A DNA stretch of 64,000 nt from Dissophora ornata (lineage: Eukaryota > Mortierellomycota > Mortierellomycetes > Mortierellales > Mortierellaceae). Each line of letters starts with the position of its first letter. The first letter of the stretch is position 1. The stretch covers positions 1-64,000 of the forward strand of contig MU616629.1 of NCBI GenBank assembly GCA_025201705.1, written 5' to 3'. Below, piece after piece: positions 33,922 through 46,300 of the stretch. A model generated the notes under the pieces. The model was not told the origin of the DNA and ran no database searches. It worked only from the letters and a program-made list of their open reading frames with translations. A program made the translations under genes and the position numbers.

Positions 33922-35418
33922 ATGAGTCGTCGTCCCGGAAATCAGGATATGGAGGGACGTGTTGGCACTGCAGCGTTGCCTCCCCATCTTCTACGACTAT
34001 TTGCGCCTCGCCCACCTCTGCAATATGCCAAGCCATTGGACCGGGAACCGGGAAAAAAGGATGAGTCTCGGCTGATGCCTGTATCACAATACTTAAGCAT
34101 GTTCAAGGACCATGATACGGATTACGTCCCCACGTTAAGCATGGCTGAGAGAAAGAAACAAAAGGTACGTGACCCTTTACCCATTATCCAATGATCTTTG
34201 AACGTTAATCGCTCTCTTGCATTGGGACACTCGGTCGCATCATCACTGTATACGAGGATCTAATACCCGTGCTCTTTTTCTTTTGTGATTCATTAGTTGG
34301 AGGGAAGAGAGAGGAAATCACAGGAAGCCCTGAAGACTGGCTTGGAAGAATGTAAGGATATCGGAATTCATTGAATTGGCTTACCTTAAACCCTTCCGTG
34401 TTCTCAACGACCCGGTGCCTCTTTTCTAACCTTTTTATCGAAATGAACTTGCTTTATAGGGGACCCAAACAAGGATGAAAAGGTTGTTGGCGATCCTTAC
34501 AAGACACTACATGTCTCCCGTCTTGTATGTAAAAATGCATTGTATTCTGGCGTAATCATCGAAATTTTTTAGTGGTTGTCATCGCACCAGCCTAATGCCC
34601 ATCTTTATTTCCGTCCCCTCTTACAATGCGCTGTGTTGTCAGAGCTACGACTGCACAGAGAAGGTCTTGAGGCACGAGTTCTCGATGTATGGCCCTATCG
34701 AAAATGTAAGCTCACGAGCATACGCTTGGCTGGGAAGATATTCATGTGCTGTCCATCTATGTGGTTCGCCGTTTGTGATCCAGCTTAACTGACACTGTCT
34801 AAACACGTAGATCAGAGTCGTAAAAGATCAGGAGGGTAAACCTCAAGGATACGCTTTCATTGAGTTTGAACGCGAGAAGGACATGAAGGCAGCATACAAG
34901 GATGCAGATGGCATCAAGATTCTGGGTCGCCGAATTGTTGTCGACGTCGAGCGCGGCAGGACAGTGAAAGGATGGAGGCCAAAGCGACTTGGTAAGCGGT
35001 TTACTATATTGAATGGATACAATAGTGGTTTGTAGCGTCACCATTTACTATTCGGTCTAATTAAATGCTCTCTTTATTAGGTGGAGGATTGGGCGGCACA
35101 CGAATCGGAGCACCACATGAGAACCAATCATCCTCAGGAAGGGACAACCGGCACGAGAGAGAGCGATCCCGCGGAGGCGGAGATCGTGGTTTCGGTGGAC
35201 GCCATGGAAGCGACCAACGTGATGGGCGTGGTGGTAGCGACAGGGATCGTGGCGGCGGACGTCGTTACGACGGCTATAATGACCGTAGTCGCGGAGGCTA
35301 CAGCGACCGGCCATACGAGCGGGACAGCAAGAGACGTAAGAGCAGCAGGAGCAGGTCAAGAAGCCCAGGATTCTCTTCAAGTAGAGGGATCGGCGATTCC
35401 AGAGGTCGTAGGGACTGA
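33922..35418 (+). CDS. SNRNP70: U1 snRNP 70 kDa protein
   Basis: Six exons, 33922-34164, 34297-34351, 34460-34524, 34643-34705, 34811-34991 and 35081-35418, give 314 residues, all phases consistent. The N-terminal U1-70K region ([15 protein letters not shown], then YLSMFKD) wraps the U1 core in known structures. It is followed by a basic helix (ERKKQKLEGRERK) and WDPN. The RRM has RNP2 LHVSRL at about 116-121 and RNP1 QGYAFIEF at about 154-161, and ends in [24 protein letters not shown], the conserved glycine hinge. The tail is rich in Arg/Gly/Asp and Arg/Ser. The protein binds stem-loop I of U1 snRNA and defines 5' splice sites. It is shorter than human 70K because the RS tail is reduced. 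Confidence 0.95.
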
Positions 35419-36274
35419 TCTCTCTATTTATCCCACTAAAAATGAGAGAGGGGGAGACAAGCCGACGTCGACACGACGTCGCAGACACGCAAAGTCCTCC
35501 CCAGAACGGTACTCACGACTTGCAAGATCCTGTTGCATCATTATTCCCTTTCACAGAGCCATCAAAGAGCACCCAAAGAATTGCAAGAATGAAAACAAAA
35601 TGACATTGAAATCACACAATCACTCCTGTCACCCTTCACGGTATGCAGGAACGCGAATGAAAGGGTTGCTGACCTTGTCCTCACTCTTTTCACTCTCTTC
35701 CTCACTTCAAATCCTTCGGATGCTTCCGATCGCTATGCGGACTCGAAGACTGGTAAAAAAAAATGGAGAGAAGTGAAAAAGAATACTGTGAAGGTATCCT
35801 CAGTATGCCATGGTGAGCATTATTTGCATGTTGAGATATATACTCATGTTCTATGCGTTGGGTAAAGTATATACGGGCACGGTTTGAGTGCGGAGACCAT
35901 CGCTGTTGGATCCAATTGGAGTCGATGTATCGACATGTACTCCGCTAAGGTACGCCAGCAGAGAAGCATTCTCGATCGAAGCTGTGTTATTGCCAGAAGA
36001 GGTGATGCTTGTGTAGTAGAGTAGAAGGTCCTTTTGGTGGGATTTTTGTAGAATGATCTTCCCGCGATGGTACGTAGCTCGCCTTCGCTGGAAAATATAC
36101 TTCCAATACATAGACCATGTCTACTTATAATGCTTTGTGAACACCTTGTCCTCGTTCGAGGTGACTGCACAAATAAGATCGTAAACAGTCCTTTCGGACA
36201 AAAAGGGCACAACTTCGACACGCTCGGCTGTAAACGTGTTAACGTCTCTGCCTCACCACAGATCCTCATTCGCC
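35419..36274. other. Intergenic region with an antisense coding-like relic
   Basis: On the minus strand one frame from about 36330 to 35851 reads as protein-like sequence, broken by a TGA and a TAG. The last open part is 36111-35851. It even runs antisense through the first exon of the threonyl-tRNA synthetase gene. I do not recognise the family. The rest is the 3' region of SNRNP70. Confidence 0.35.
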
Positions 36275-38974
36275 ATGCTGTCGACGCGGTGCCGGCATGT
36301 CAGGCTCTCACAATTTTCAGGCGCATTCCATACAGGGCGCTCATTTGGCCAGTTCCGTCTGTGTAAAGAAACGACTCGGGAGAGTGCTTTTGTCTCAACA
36401 CCCAATCGGGTTTCGAACAGGAGTGACTAATTCCTCATTCCTCATTCCTCTGGGCTTCAAATAGCCTCGACTGCCTTTGAGAAACGCGCCTTAGCGTTCA
36501 CACAGGAAAAGACGAGGCAGGCAGAGCTGAAAAAGGACAGTCGTACATCCCAATCCCCAATAGAAGTCGTACTTCCAGACGGCACAAAGAAGATTGGGGC
36601 TGCCGGGACGACCACGCCGCTTGAGATCGCGCAAGGTACGCATGCTTGGAAAGTGTGCCAAAGTTGAGAATCGGTTGAAGTTTTTGAAGGCCACTTTTCA
36701 ACAGAGTACTAAACGCAAAAAGTGTTCTCGTAACGCTTAGGCATCTCTGGAAAGTTGGCCAAGAACACGCTGATCGCGCAATTGAACGGAAGCACCTACT
36801 GGGACATGAGTCGACCTCTGGAGCAGTCTTGCCAACTGGAATTGGTAACCTTTCAGGAGAACAACGACCGCCTCACCAGCCTGTTTTGGCATTCTTCAGC
36901 TCACATCCTTGGTATGTCGCTTGAGGCTAAATACGGCTCACGCCTGCTTCTTTGTGATGGACCTGCAATCAAGCAAGGAGGATTCTTTTACGAGTTTCTA
37001 CTGACAAAGCAGGATCGGAACCCGTCTGCCTCTGTCGCTGAGCTTCTACAGCAGAGTTACCCATCACATCAGTTCTCAAAGGAAGAGATCGCGGATATTC
37101 AAAAGATCATGCACCAATTTGTTGCTCAGCGATTGCCCTTTGAGCGACTGTCAGTTTCGCAAGAGTTTGCGTACAATCTCTTCCCAGAGAATAAGTTCAA
37201 GCAGCACTTCATTGGCAACATTCCCGCGGATAGTGAGATCACTTTGTATAAATGCGGACCTTTCGTGGACTTGTGCCGTGGACCACACGTCCAGCATACG
37301 GGTCAATTACAGGCGATGGAGATTTTGAGGACGTCGAGCGCGTACTTTATGCCAGAGTTAGATCGGGATCCAAAATCACCCCAAGCGTTGACAAGGATGT
37401 ACGGAATCGCTTTCCCCTCAGCTAAGGAACTGAAGCAGTGGCATCATCAAAAGAATGAGGCAGAGAAACGTGATCATCGCGTTATCGGCAAGAATCAAGG
37501 ACTTTTTGCAGTTCATCCAGCTAGTCCTGGATCGGCTTTCATGTTGCCACACGGGACCAGGATAGTAGAGAGGCTAATGAGATTCATGAGGCAACAGTAC
37601 CGAAAGTATGGGTTCGAGGAGGTCATGACGCCTTTAATGTACAAGAAAGAGCTTTGGGAGACGTCAGGGCATTGGCAAAACTACAAGGACGATATGTTTC
37701 AGGTCCAGCGAGGATGCAACCACCACAGCCATGAGCATAATGAGACTTCGAAGGCACCTCTGGCGGAGGGACATGATGAGGTTTTTGGACTCAAGCCCAT
37801 GAATTGCCCTGGACACTGCCTGATTTTTGACATGTCGAACAGGTCTTACAAGGATCTGCCGATCCGATATGCCGATTTTAGTGCACTTCATCGGTAAGCT
37901 ATACTTTCTATTGGCGTGCGCTGACTGCCCGCATGCTTTGACTGAACTCGACATGGCACTGATATTCGTCTTATCTTATCGCTCTACAGAAACGAGTCTA
38001 CAGGATCACTCACGGGATTGACGCGCGTACGCAGGTTCCATCAAGACGACGCCCACATCTTTTGCACCCGCGACCAGATCTTCCAGGAGATCCGTTCGAC
38101 ACTCTCCTTTGTCGACACAGTCTACAGAACCTTCCGCTTTCCATCCTATGAGCTCGCATTATCCACCCGTCCTCTTTCCAACTTTATGGGATCGATTGAG
38201 GAGTGGAATGCTGCCGAAGATTCTCTTCGCCAGGCCTTGAGCCAGTCAGGTCTCGACTGGTCCGTCAATGAAGGCGATGGCGCCTTTTATGGGCCCAAAA
38301 TCGATATCTTGGTCCGAGACGCATTGGGACGCAGACACCAGACCGCTACGATTCAATTGGATTTCCAGTTGCCGCAGCGGTTTGGACTGCAGTTTTATGA
38401 TCAACACGGAGAGAAGCAATGCCCTGTGATTGTACATCGCGCAGTGCTGGGTAGTGTGGAGAGGATGATGGCGATTCTAATTGAGCATACGGGCGGAAGG
38501 TGGCCATTCTGGATGTCTCCTAGACAAGCTATGGTGGTGCCTGTGTTTGGTGGCAAGGCTGCTGAGGTCGAGAGCGCCGCTGGTGGAGAGAACACGACCG
38601 AGAGCGATAGTAACAGTGGCCACGGTAAATCGCTGACAGAATATGCAGCCCATGTCAAAGAGACTCTGGCGAAGGCAGGACGTACTCCTCCATCTGCTTC
38701 CCCTGATTCTTCGCATGGCAAGGACAATGAGGACCGCGTGGTGGGGATGGATGACAAGCACTACTTTGTGGACATTGACCAGTCAGGAGGGACGCTCAAC
38801 AAGATGGTTCGGGATGCACAGGTGGCCCAGTACAACTTCATTCTGGTGATTGGCGAGAAGGAAAGGGAGCGGGGGACGGTCAATGTGCGGACGAGGGAAG
38901 GCGAGAGACTGGGGGAGATGACGATAGCGGAGGTGCTTAGCTTGTTTAAGGAAAGAGAAGATCAGTTTCTGTAG
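36275..38974 (+). CDS. Threonyl-tRNA synthetase, probably mitochondrial
   Basis: Four exons, 36275-36362, 36465-36635, 36741-37893 and 37990-38974, give 798 residues. Exon 1 encodes an Arg/Ser-rich, acid-free leader (MLSTRCRHVRLSQFSGAFH), which suggests import into mitochondria. Exon 2 and early exon 3 hold the TGS domain (IEVVLPDGTKK, SGKLAKNTLIAQLNG). The editing domain has HSSAHILG and the CGPFVDLCRGPH site, with the expected Cys and His. The class II core has motif 2-type residues (TGLTRVRRFHQDDAHIF), FGLKPMNCPGHCLIF and motif 3 (ILIEHTGGRWPFWMSPRQ). The anticodon-binding domain is interrupted by an insert of about 75 residues (Ser/Gly/Asp-rich). A short His-rich insert (CNHHSHEHNE) sits before the GLKPMNC motif. 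Exon 1 and its donor (GTAAAG at 36363) are inferred from phase. A second, cytosolic gene or alternative starts may exist elsewhere. Confidence 0.92.
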
Positions 38975-39084
38975 TAGCTAATAAACGATAGATAGAAACA
39001 CGGTAGCGAATTAGAACGCATTTTAGTAGCTTAAAATGTATCCGCCGCTCGCTTGCTGCGGGGAACTTGCTGCGGGAAAGATGC

Positions 39085-39090
39085 TATAAA
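39085..39090 (+). promoter_or_regulatory. Probable TATA box of the second ABCC gene
   Basis: TATAAA lies 67 bp upstream of the ATG at 39157. The 182-bp gap to the threonyl-tRNA synthetase stop leaves little room for other elements. Motif only. Confidence 0.35.
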
Positions 39091-39156
39091 TTCTTACCAG
39101 AGCTTCTCGATCCTTAATTACATTTCCTTCCCCTTGTTCGCACATTTTTTTTCGGT

Positions 39157-42100
39157 ATGGTATCGTTGTATTGCAGCGATATCGAAGGATGGGTAAGTGT
39201 GAAGAGCATATCATAGCCATACCATAGCCATGGTGGTTGTTCTCAGATTGCCTAACGTCCCGCTCACCATCATCACTGCTCGTCACTGCTCGTCATTGCT
39301 CATCACAAGGGCCCTACAAGTGCCGTCCGCATGGATCTAGCCCCGTGCTTCGAAGACACGTAAAGCGATTTATACGCAAATGATGGTAGTCGAAGGCGCC
39401 AAGCAAACGTTTTTTTTTTGCAGGTTCTACGGACAATTAACTCTTCGCGCTATCTTTTCTTTTCGTATCAAACTGCTAGGATACTCTTCGCTCTTCCTTC
39501 TATCGCTTCATCCATCTTCTTCGCTAGCAGACTGTACGCACTCCACAGACATCATCGGTCAATCCCAAAAATTGTCGCCTCGTTCCACGAATCTCGTGTT
39601 CGATACCGGGTGTCGCAAGGAAGTCTAGTTCTCGCAAATGCCTGCCTTGTCGTCTGTGTGGTGCAGCTGAGTGTTCAAACGACACCTACCCCTTCCACGC
39701 TCGTGGCTATGGCTTCCTTACTGGTTTCCTGGGTATGCGTGGCGACGATATAGAGACTTCTGATCTACACCTGGCTGCCACAAACAACCTTGGGACTCAC
39801 CTTTATACATAGGCATTGGTGTTTGCGGTAAATACCTTAGAAAGACTCTACAGGATCCGGCCCTCCCCATTTCAGTTCATGTATTATATTATCACCATCT
39901 TCGCATCGGCCATCAATATCCGCACAATGTACGACACAGGAGCGTCATACGCTACCCACTTTATTGCGTTCAATGTGTTCTTCGGTCTTATTATCCTCAG
40001 TTTCATCATCCACACCTGGCCTCGGGAACGAATATGCACAGCAGACTCAGAGGGAGGCACCGTACTACAGGAAAGACCCTCGGTGTACGACAGTGCGAAT
40101 CCGTTCTCGCGAGTCGTCTTTCACTTTGTTCAACACGTTATCTCTGTAGGCTACCGCCGCACTGTCACGAATGACGATATCGCTAATATGATGCCGTTGG
40201 AGGCCAAAACCGTGCATAGCCACAAGCGCTTATCGGCGCTTTGGGAGAGCCATTTACAACAAATACGACGGGCAGAAAGTGCTACAGAACCCTCGCTTCT
40301 TCGGGTGATGCTGCAGATGGGTGGATGGACTTTTCTTCCGATTGTGATATTTATGCTACTGGAATCGACACTGGAGTATGCACAGCCGTTGCTGTTGAGT
40401 CGCCTCCTTGCATTCATGGCATCATACTCTGGCGGCGCGATCGACGCGACGCAGAAGCCAGAACCAGTTGCATTAGGAATTATCCTTTCGTTCGCCTTGG
40501 CCGGTGCAGCCACATGCTCTTCTTTAGCGAGTGGTCAATTCTTTCAACTCGGCACCAACCTCGGGATCACACTCAACACGGCGCTGATCTCCATGATTTA
40601 CAAGAAAGCCCTGCGCCTCTCTCCAGCAGCCAGGGCGCAGGTGACGACGGGCGAGATCCAGAACCATATGTCGGTCGACGCAGAATCGATCCAGACTGCG
40701 ATCACATACCTGCCTCTGATTATTTCTACGCCATGCGAGATCGCTGTGGGACTATATCTACTGTACGCTCAGCTGGGTCTTAGCGCTCTTGCGGGGTTGG
40801 GTGTTGTGCTGGTGATGACGCCGATGCAGGGCCTCTTGGCCCGGACGTTGAATCTGGGAAGGAATCGGAAACTGGAGGCGATGGACTCTAGGATCAGAGT
40901 GGTTGCAGAGACGATGACAGGTATTCTGGCTGTGAAGTTGAATAGCTGGAGTGGACCTTTCCAAGAGAGGATCTTAAAGTTGCGACAGACGGAGCTGAAA
41001 TACTTGAAGAGGATTGGATCTGTGATGGCGTTCATGTCGATCATGGCGACATCGGTTCCGACATTGATGGGGCTCTTGTCGTTTATAGTATTTGCGTTGG
41101 TTGGAGGTAAAGACGGCAGTGATGGGAGGGGAGGAGGAGGAGGAGGAGGATATTTGGACGCGCGAGTTGTATTTGTGAGTATGAGTCTCTTTGGAAGGCT
41201 GGCAGTGCCAATCGGACGCACTTCAATGATTTTGAGTCAGGTCATCACGTTGCGAGTGGCGACTGGTCGAATCCAGAGGTTTTTGATGTTGGAGGAGGTG
41301 GACATTGACTTTGCTCAACATCGAGACCTGGCTGTGGATTGCGATGAAGAGGTGGCATCAGAGGGTGATGGACCATTCGCAATTCAAATGCAGGACTGCG
41401 ACCTGTCTTGGACAAGAAAGGCTCTCGACAATACCGCTTCGAGCCCGACTCTCAAAAACCTCTGCCTCCAAGTCGCACATGGCACTCTGACAACAATTGT
41501 TGGAAGGGTCGGCCAGGGCAAGTCCTCGCTCCTTTGCGGAATCATTGGAGAGATGTACAAAATTCAAGGATGCATTGCCGTCTCCGGCTCCTTGGCGTTC
41601 GTGCCTCAGCAAGCTTGGATTCTCAATGGGACTCTGCAGGACAACATCCTCTTTGGCAAACCCCTGGATCAAGAGCGATATGACAGGATCGTGTTTGCAA
41701 CAGGGCTGGAGCCGGATCTCCAGATGCTTCCTGCACGCGATCAGACCGAGATTGGAGAACGCGGTATCAACCTGTCCGGTGGACAGAAGCAACGCGTTTC
41801 ATTGGCCCGTGCCGCGTATCAGGATGCTGATATCTATCTGCTGGATGATCCATTGAGCGCGGTAGATGCACACATTGACCAACATTTGTGGCAGAACCTG
41901 ATCGGTCCCCAGGGATTACTTAAAAACAAGACCAGGCTTTTGGTAACACATAGTATTCATCATCTGAACGAGGCAGATCAGATTGTAGTCGTTCAGAAGG
42001 GTGAGATCAGCGAGAGCGGGTCGTATCAAGCCCTGATAGACGCCAAGAGTCTGTTTTCGCAACTCATGGACGAATATTCAAATGGGGACAAAGGGAACAG

Positions 42101-44268
42101 GATCACAGGGGTCCAAGAAAACGCACGATATGAAGAACTTGCCGCATTGGAAACAAATGTATTAGCGACAGCAGAACATGTACGAGGTGACACTGCAACT
42201 CCAGCAGATAATGAAGAGCCAACAACAAGCGGTTCCGGATGGAAAGCATTCAGCACCTATTCCAGTGCAGCGTAAGTGATAGATCTCCTTGATGAATAGC
42301 AGCACAGAACCCCCTCAAACTGGGACATCGCACTCACTTATCCCACCCATATCAATAGTTCATTCATGTACTCGGTCATGAGCGTGGCCTTGTTTATCAT
42401 CTCACAAGCGACTCAACTTGGGATAAGCGTTTGGCTACAGCAATGGACAAGTCGTAGTTTCGACTACCAGGACACGCATTTGGGGATATTCTTGGGAGTG
42501 TACGCTGCAATGGTGATCACATTCGTCGCTCTAGACGTCTCTGTGCACTACATCACGTTTGTAGCTGCGGGATTGAAAGCGGCAACAGTGTTCCACAACA
42601 GGCTGCTCTCAAGAATCCTAAGGCTACCAATGTCCTTTTTCTATACCACGCCGTAAGTCGTCATTCAGTATCGACACTAATCTGTTCGCGTGTTGCTCCA
42701 TCGCTGATCAGTTTTAATTTTTGTACAACTCGAACAGCACTGGAAGGGTTCTCAACCGCTTCTCGTCAGACCTCAATACTCTCGATATCCTGTTGCCTCA
42801 GTCCCTCTCTGATTTTTACTTTTATACCTCGACAGTCCTTGGTACCATCATCATTATCTCCATTACCCTTCCCCTCTTTGCTGCTTTCATTCCCGTCCTT
42901 TTATTCTTCTATGTCCTCATTCAAGTTTACTATATTCGTACCTCTCGCGCTATGACCCATCTCCATGCTGCTTCCCGATCGCCTCTATTTCAATATTTCG
43001 ATGAAACCCTCGCAGGTCTATCGTGCATTCATGCCATGCGTCAACAAAATCGATTCATTCAAGAGAATGCAAAGCGCGCTGACAAGGCAGCCAACGCATA
43101 TTTTGCGACAACGGTCGCAAACCGATGGCTGCATATGCGTCTTGAATTCTTGGGTGCATCCGTCGTTTTGGTCACTGCCCTTCTTGTAGTTTTGAAGCGA
43201 AACTCACAGGGATTTAATGGTGGCAACAATGGTGACAGCGGAGGCGATGGACGGGCAGGACTGGCGTTGAACTATGCGTTGACGGCGACATTCGCCATCA
43301 CGTTCCTCGTCACATCCGTTACAGATTTTCAAAACGCGTTGGTGAGCGTGGACAGAATTCAAGAATATTGTCAGAAACCAACAGAGGCACCGATGGAGTC
43401 TGGGGCCGATATTGAGGAAAAATTATTGAAGGAGGGTTGGCCGTCGCAAGGTCATGTACACTTCAAGAACTACTCTGTGAGGTACCGCGAAGGGACAGAA
43501 ATGGTGCTCAGAAACGTGTCATTTGAGGTCCAGCCAGGCGAACATGTCGGTATTGTTGGCAGGACAGGTGCTGGCAAGTCATCAATAACTTTAGCTTTGT
43601 TCCGTATCATTGAAGGCACTGGCTCTTATTGGGAGCGCGGGACAGGAATCAAGAGTGACGAGAAGGGCATTGCGCAAATGGAAGCGCCGATGAAGGACCT
43701 TGGAGACGGTCTTGGATCGATTGAAATCGATGGCGTCGACATATCAGCACTGGGACTGAAGACACTACGCCAACACCTCTCTATCATCCCTCAAGACCCC
43801 ACACTCTTTGCTGGCACCGTCCGTGAGAACCTTGACCCGTTCCATGAGCTGGAAGATGCAAAACTCTGGAAAGCACTAGAGCGTGCCCACCTTAAGGATC
43901 ATGTCTCCACGCTCGCCGGTGGACTGTCATTCCAAGTGGCTCAAAACGGAGAGAACTTTTCGGTCGGCCAACGATCGTTGATCTGCCTTGCACGCACGTT
44001 GCTCCGTAAAACCAAGATTTTAATTCTAGACGAGGCTACAGCAGCGGTGGATGTCGAGACAGATGAATTGATCCAAAAGACGATTAGGAAGGAATTCAAG
44101 GATAGGACGATCCTGACGATTGCTCACCGAATCAAGACCGTCATGGACTCGGACAAGATTTTGGTGTTGGAGAAGGGTCAAGTCCAGGAGTACGGGGCGC
44201 CGTCTGATCTGTTGAGGCGTAAGGAATCGTTGTTTTATAAGTTGGCAGAACAGGCTGGTGAGATTTGA
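39157..44268 (+). CDS. Full-length ABCC (MRP-type) transporter, copy 2
   Basis: Six exons, 39157-39192, 39310-39359, 39480-39732, 39813-42271, 42359-42652 and 42738-44268, give 1540 residues. The first exon (MVSLYCSDIEGW) mirrors copy 1. Exon 2 ends at a GTAAAG needed to avoid a stop, and the acceptor at 39480 was chosen because it restores TMD0 similarity to copy 1. NBD1: GRVGQGKSS, LSGGQKQR, LLDDPLSAVD. NBD2: GRTGAGKSS, FSVGQRSL, ILILDEATAAVD. A poly-Gly loop (GRGGGGGGG) lies in TMD1. The last three intron positions match copy 1; the extra early intron does not. Like copy 1 it should export organic anion conjugates, but the substrate is unknown. The last 300 bp are strikingly similar to copy 1. 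Confidence 0.92.
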
Positions 44269-44545
44269 AAGCAGCAGAAATTGAGAAAATTAAATAGACT
44301 TTTAGGGTGTCAGGCGTTGTGTCGGAGACTATTTGGGATCTGTCAGTACAGGATAAAGCTGCCAAAAGGCATGTACTCGGCGGTGCTTGAGCCTAAAGTA
44401 GCGAAGTCGTGAATAACACTCGGCGGTATCATCATCACATTGGACTGGAGGGCTGTGGGAAAAAAATTAAGATTCTCTCACATTTGCCTCTTCTGGAAGA
44501 GTCGAAAAATTTAGATAACTACGGTGGTGTGGTAATTCACTCAGG
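44269..44545. other. Spacer between ABCC copy 2 and the tandem array
   Basis: No gene seen. Similarity to the tandem array begins at about 44546 (GCGAAGTTCAATTGTGGCGG). Confidence 0.5.
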
Positions 44546-44812
44546 GCGAAGTTCAATTGTGGCGGTCCTAAATCCACAATTTCAATTTTTTTTGTTCGGC
44601 CTGGAATGTCGAAAGCAACGGCGCAACCCACTCCACACCATCTTTGCAGTCAAAGCCTCCTTGGAAGTTATCTTTCAAAAAATATAGAAGATGAAGTGCT
44701 CTCTCTTTTATAACAAGCGGTCATTTCCGCATCTATTTAATATTTTGTTACAGAGTCATGTAGCTGAGACCAGGTGCTCAGCATTCTACTAATACATGCG
44801 GCCCGTTTGCCG

Positions 44813-45001
44813 TTAACTTGAGGATCTCGCTTCGTTCACAATGGTAGTCGAGAGAAACTGAGGCGATGAAGTCTCGGCAGGCAAGGCAGGAGGTAAAGGC
44901 TGACCAGGTTCGGCAACACCGGGAAGGCTTCCGACAGGATTTCCAGCAGGGTTTGGCGGAGTTGGTCCACGGTTACCAGTGTTCCACGAAGATCTGTTCA
45001 T
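44813..45001 (-). CDS. Tandem microprotein, copy 1 (62 residues)
   Basis: An unrecognised 62-residue proline/glycine-rich protein (starts MNRSSWNTGNRG, ends NEARSSS). No signal peptide, membrane segment or Cys is present; it is probably disordered. The ATG has good context (CATCAAAATG), and a TATA box (TATAAAA) lies about 160 bp upstream at 45162-45156. Aligned with copies 2 and 3 there is no insertion or deletion, the first 11 and last 7 residues are best conserved, and a stop follows at the same place. This argues for a real coding frame. It is the most divergent copy. The function is unknown. Confidence 0.5.
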   Translation of the reverse strand: MNRSSWNTGNRGPTPPNPAGNPVGSLPGVAEPGQPLPPALPAETSSPQFLSTTIVNEARSSS

Positions 45002-45155
45002 TTTGATGCAGTGAAGTGAATGGAGCGCGGCGTTTAGATGGTGGTGATGTCGATGGTAGTGGTGGTAGGTGAGATAAGTTTGTTGTGGCTGGCTTGTCTT
45101 TGTTGCTGATGTTGTTAACGAGAAATGAGAAATCCTGAGGAATTCAAGGGTAGGT

Positions 45156-45162
45156 TTTTATA
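45156..45162 (-). promoter_or_regulatory. Conserved TATA box of the microprotein genes (copy 1 listed)
   Basis: Minus-strand TATAAA(A/T) is found at 45162-45156, 46933-46927, 48651-48645 and 50430-50424, each 160-190 bp above the microprotein ATG. Its retention at a fixed place in all four units supports one promoter per unit. Confidence 0.55.
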
Positions 45163-45539
45163 CGGAGCAGGAGAATTAAAATCGACTCAATCAACAGTGG
45201 TTCTTAAAGCAGCAGCATTCTCTCAAGCAACGCAAAGAAGCAGCAACACGGTAGCGTCGGTATTCCAACAAGCAATAATATCGATAAATATAGATAGAGG
45301 TCAGACACCACAATTGCAGCAGTGCAGTTCTGATACAGACTTGGCTATTAGAGTCGGTAAACCATCAAGGGCAGTTAACAAGACAGGAAGGAGATGCGAT
45401 CATTAAGGCCGTACGACAGTATTTTCATTATCCTGCCCCCCTGTGGCGCACCAATGGAAGAATAAAGGCCGGAATCCAAAATTTCACCACCCTTTCTTCC
45501 ACCCCATAAGCGCTGCGGTCACAGTGCGGCAATTCATGC

Positions 45540-46020
45540 GGCAGATTTCGAGTTGCAGAAACTTCGCCTATTCGGACAGCGATAAAATTAGAGTCGACAA
45601 TGAAAAATAGCACAGGGTCCGCACGACAGAAGTCCAAGAACAAAGCAAAGGAAGCATCGTTTATTCAATCAAGCGGGGGACCTTGTTAGTCAAAAACAAA
45701 TGTAGGAAAAGCCAAATTTCGAGGGTCATAAAGGAAACGTCGGACATCTGGGCAGCAGTCAAATTAGAATCGACAACGGAAAATAGCGCAAGGCCCGCAC
45801 CACAAAACTCCAAGAACAAAGCAAGGGACGGATCGTTTATTCGGACAAACGGTGCGGTGGGGGACCTTGCTAGTCAAAATAAAATAAAGTAAAAGAAAAG
45901 CCCGATTTCAAGTGACACAAAACAAACATCAGACATCTAAACTACAATTAGACTAGAGCCGACAGCGACAAAGGAGGCGTCGTTTATTCGAACAAACGGC
46001 GAGCGTGGTAGCTCTCACAA
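45540..46020. repeat. Degenerate sub-repeats of about 175 bp inside each unit
   Basis: In unit 1, segments near 45585, 45760 and 45945 share the order: AAATTAGAGTCGACAATG-like start, AAATAGCGCAGGGTCCGCA, CCAAGAACAAAGCAA, then the near-palindrome CGTTTATTCGAACAAACG and a GGGGGACCTTG tail. Units 2 (47360-47740), 3 (49070-49480) and 4 (50840-50960) have the same series. A minus-strand reading (FFIVDSNFIAVR) recurs, but no long clean frame exists. Confidence 0.7.
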
Positions 46021-46300
46021 AAAAGTCCTGATTATACCACTTATCTCAGAATTGTATTTGTGAGTATACACCTGAAGTAAATGGAAAAACCAACGTCCCA
46101 GCATTGCAGGAACAAGTGACCAGTTGTGACTCAAACGCATATCACCTTTCTGTTCTACTATGGGACTGAGCACGACATATTTTTTTACATGGATCAGAAA
46201 AATGTGCCCATCATTTTAGAACTGACTGTGCTTGAGAATATCCTCACAGGAGAAGAACCCCGAACTACTTTGCCGTAGCATGTCAACATGATGCCAGTAG

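Larger units (their letters stand above)
44546..46300. repeat. Tandem array unit 1 (1755 bp)
   Basis: First of four head-to-tail units, each opening with GCGAAGTTCAATTGTGGCGG or a near copy (44546, 46301, 48021, 49780; spacing 1755, 1720, 1759 bp). Order within the unit: a leading block, a 62-codon minus-strand ORF, its TATA box, degenerate sub-repeats, then a roughly 500-bp conserved block (46030-46300 and onward). Unit 1 is the most divergent copy. Confidence 0.85.
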
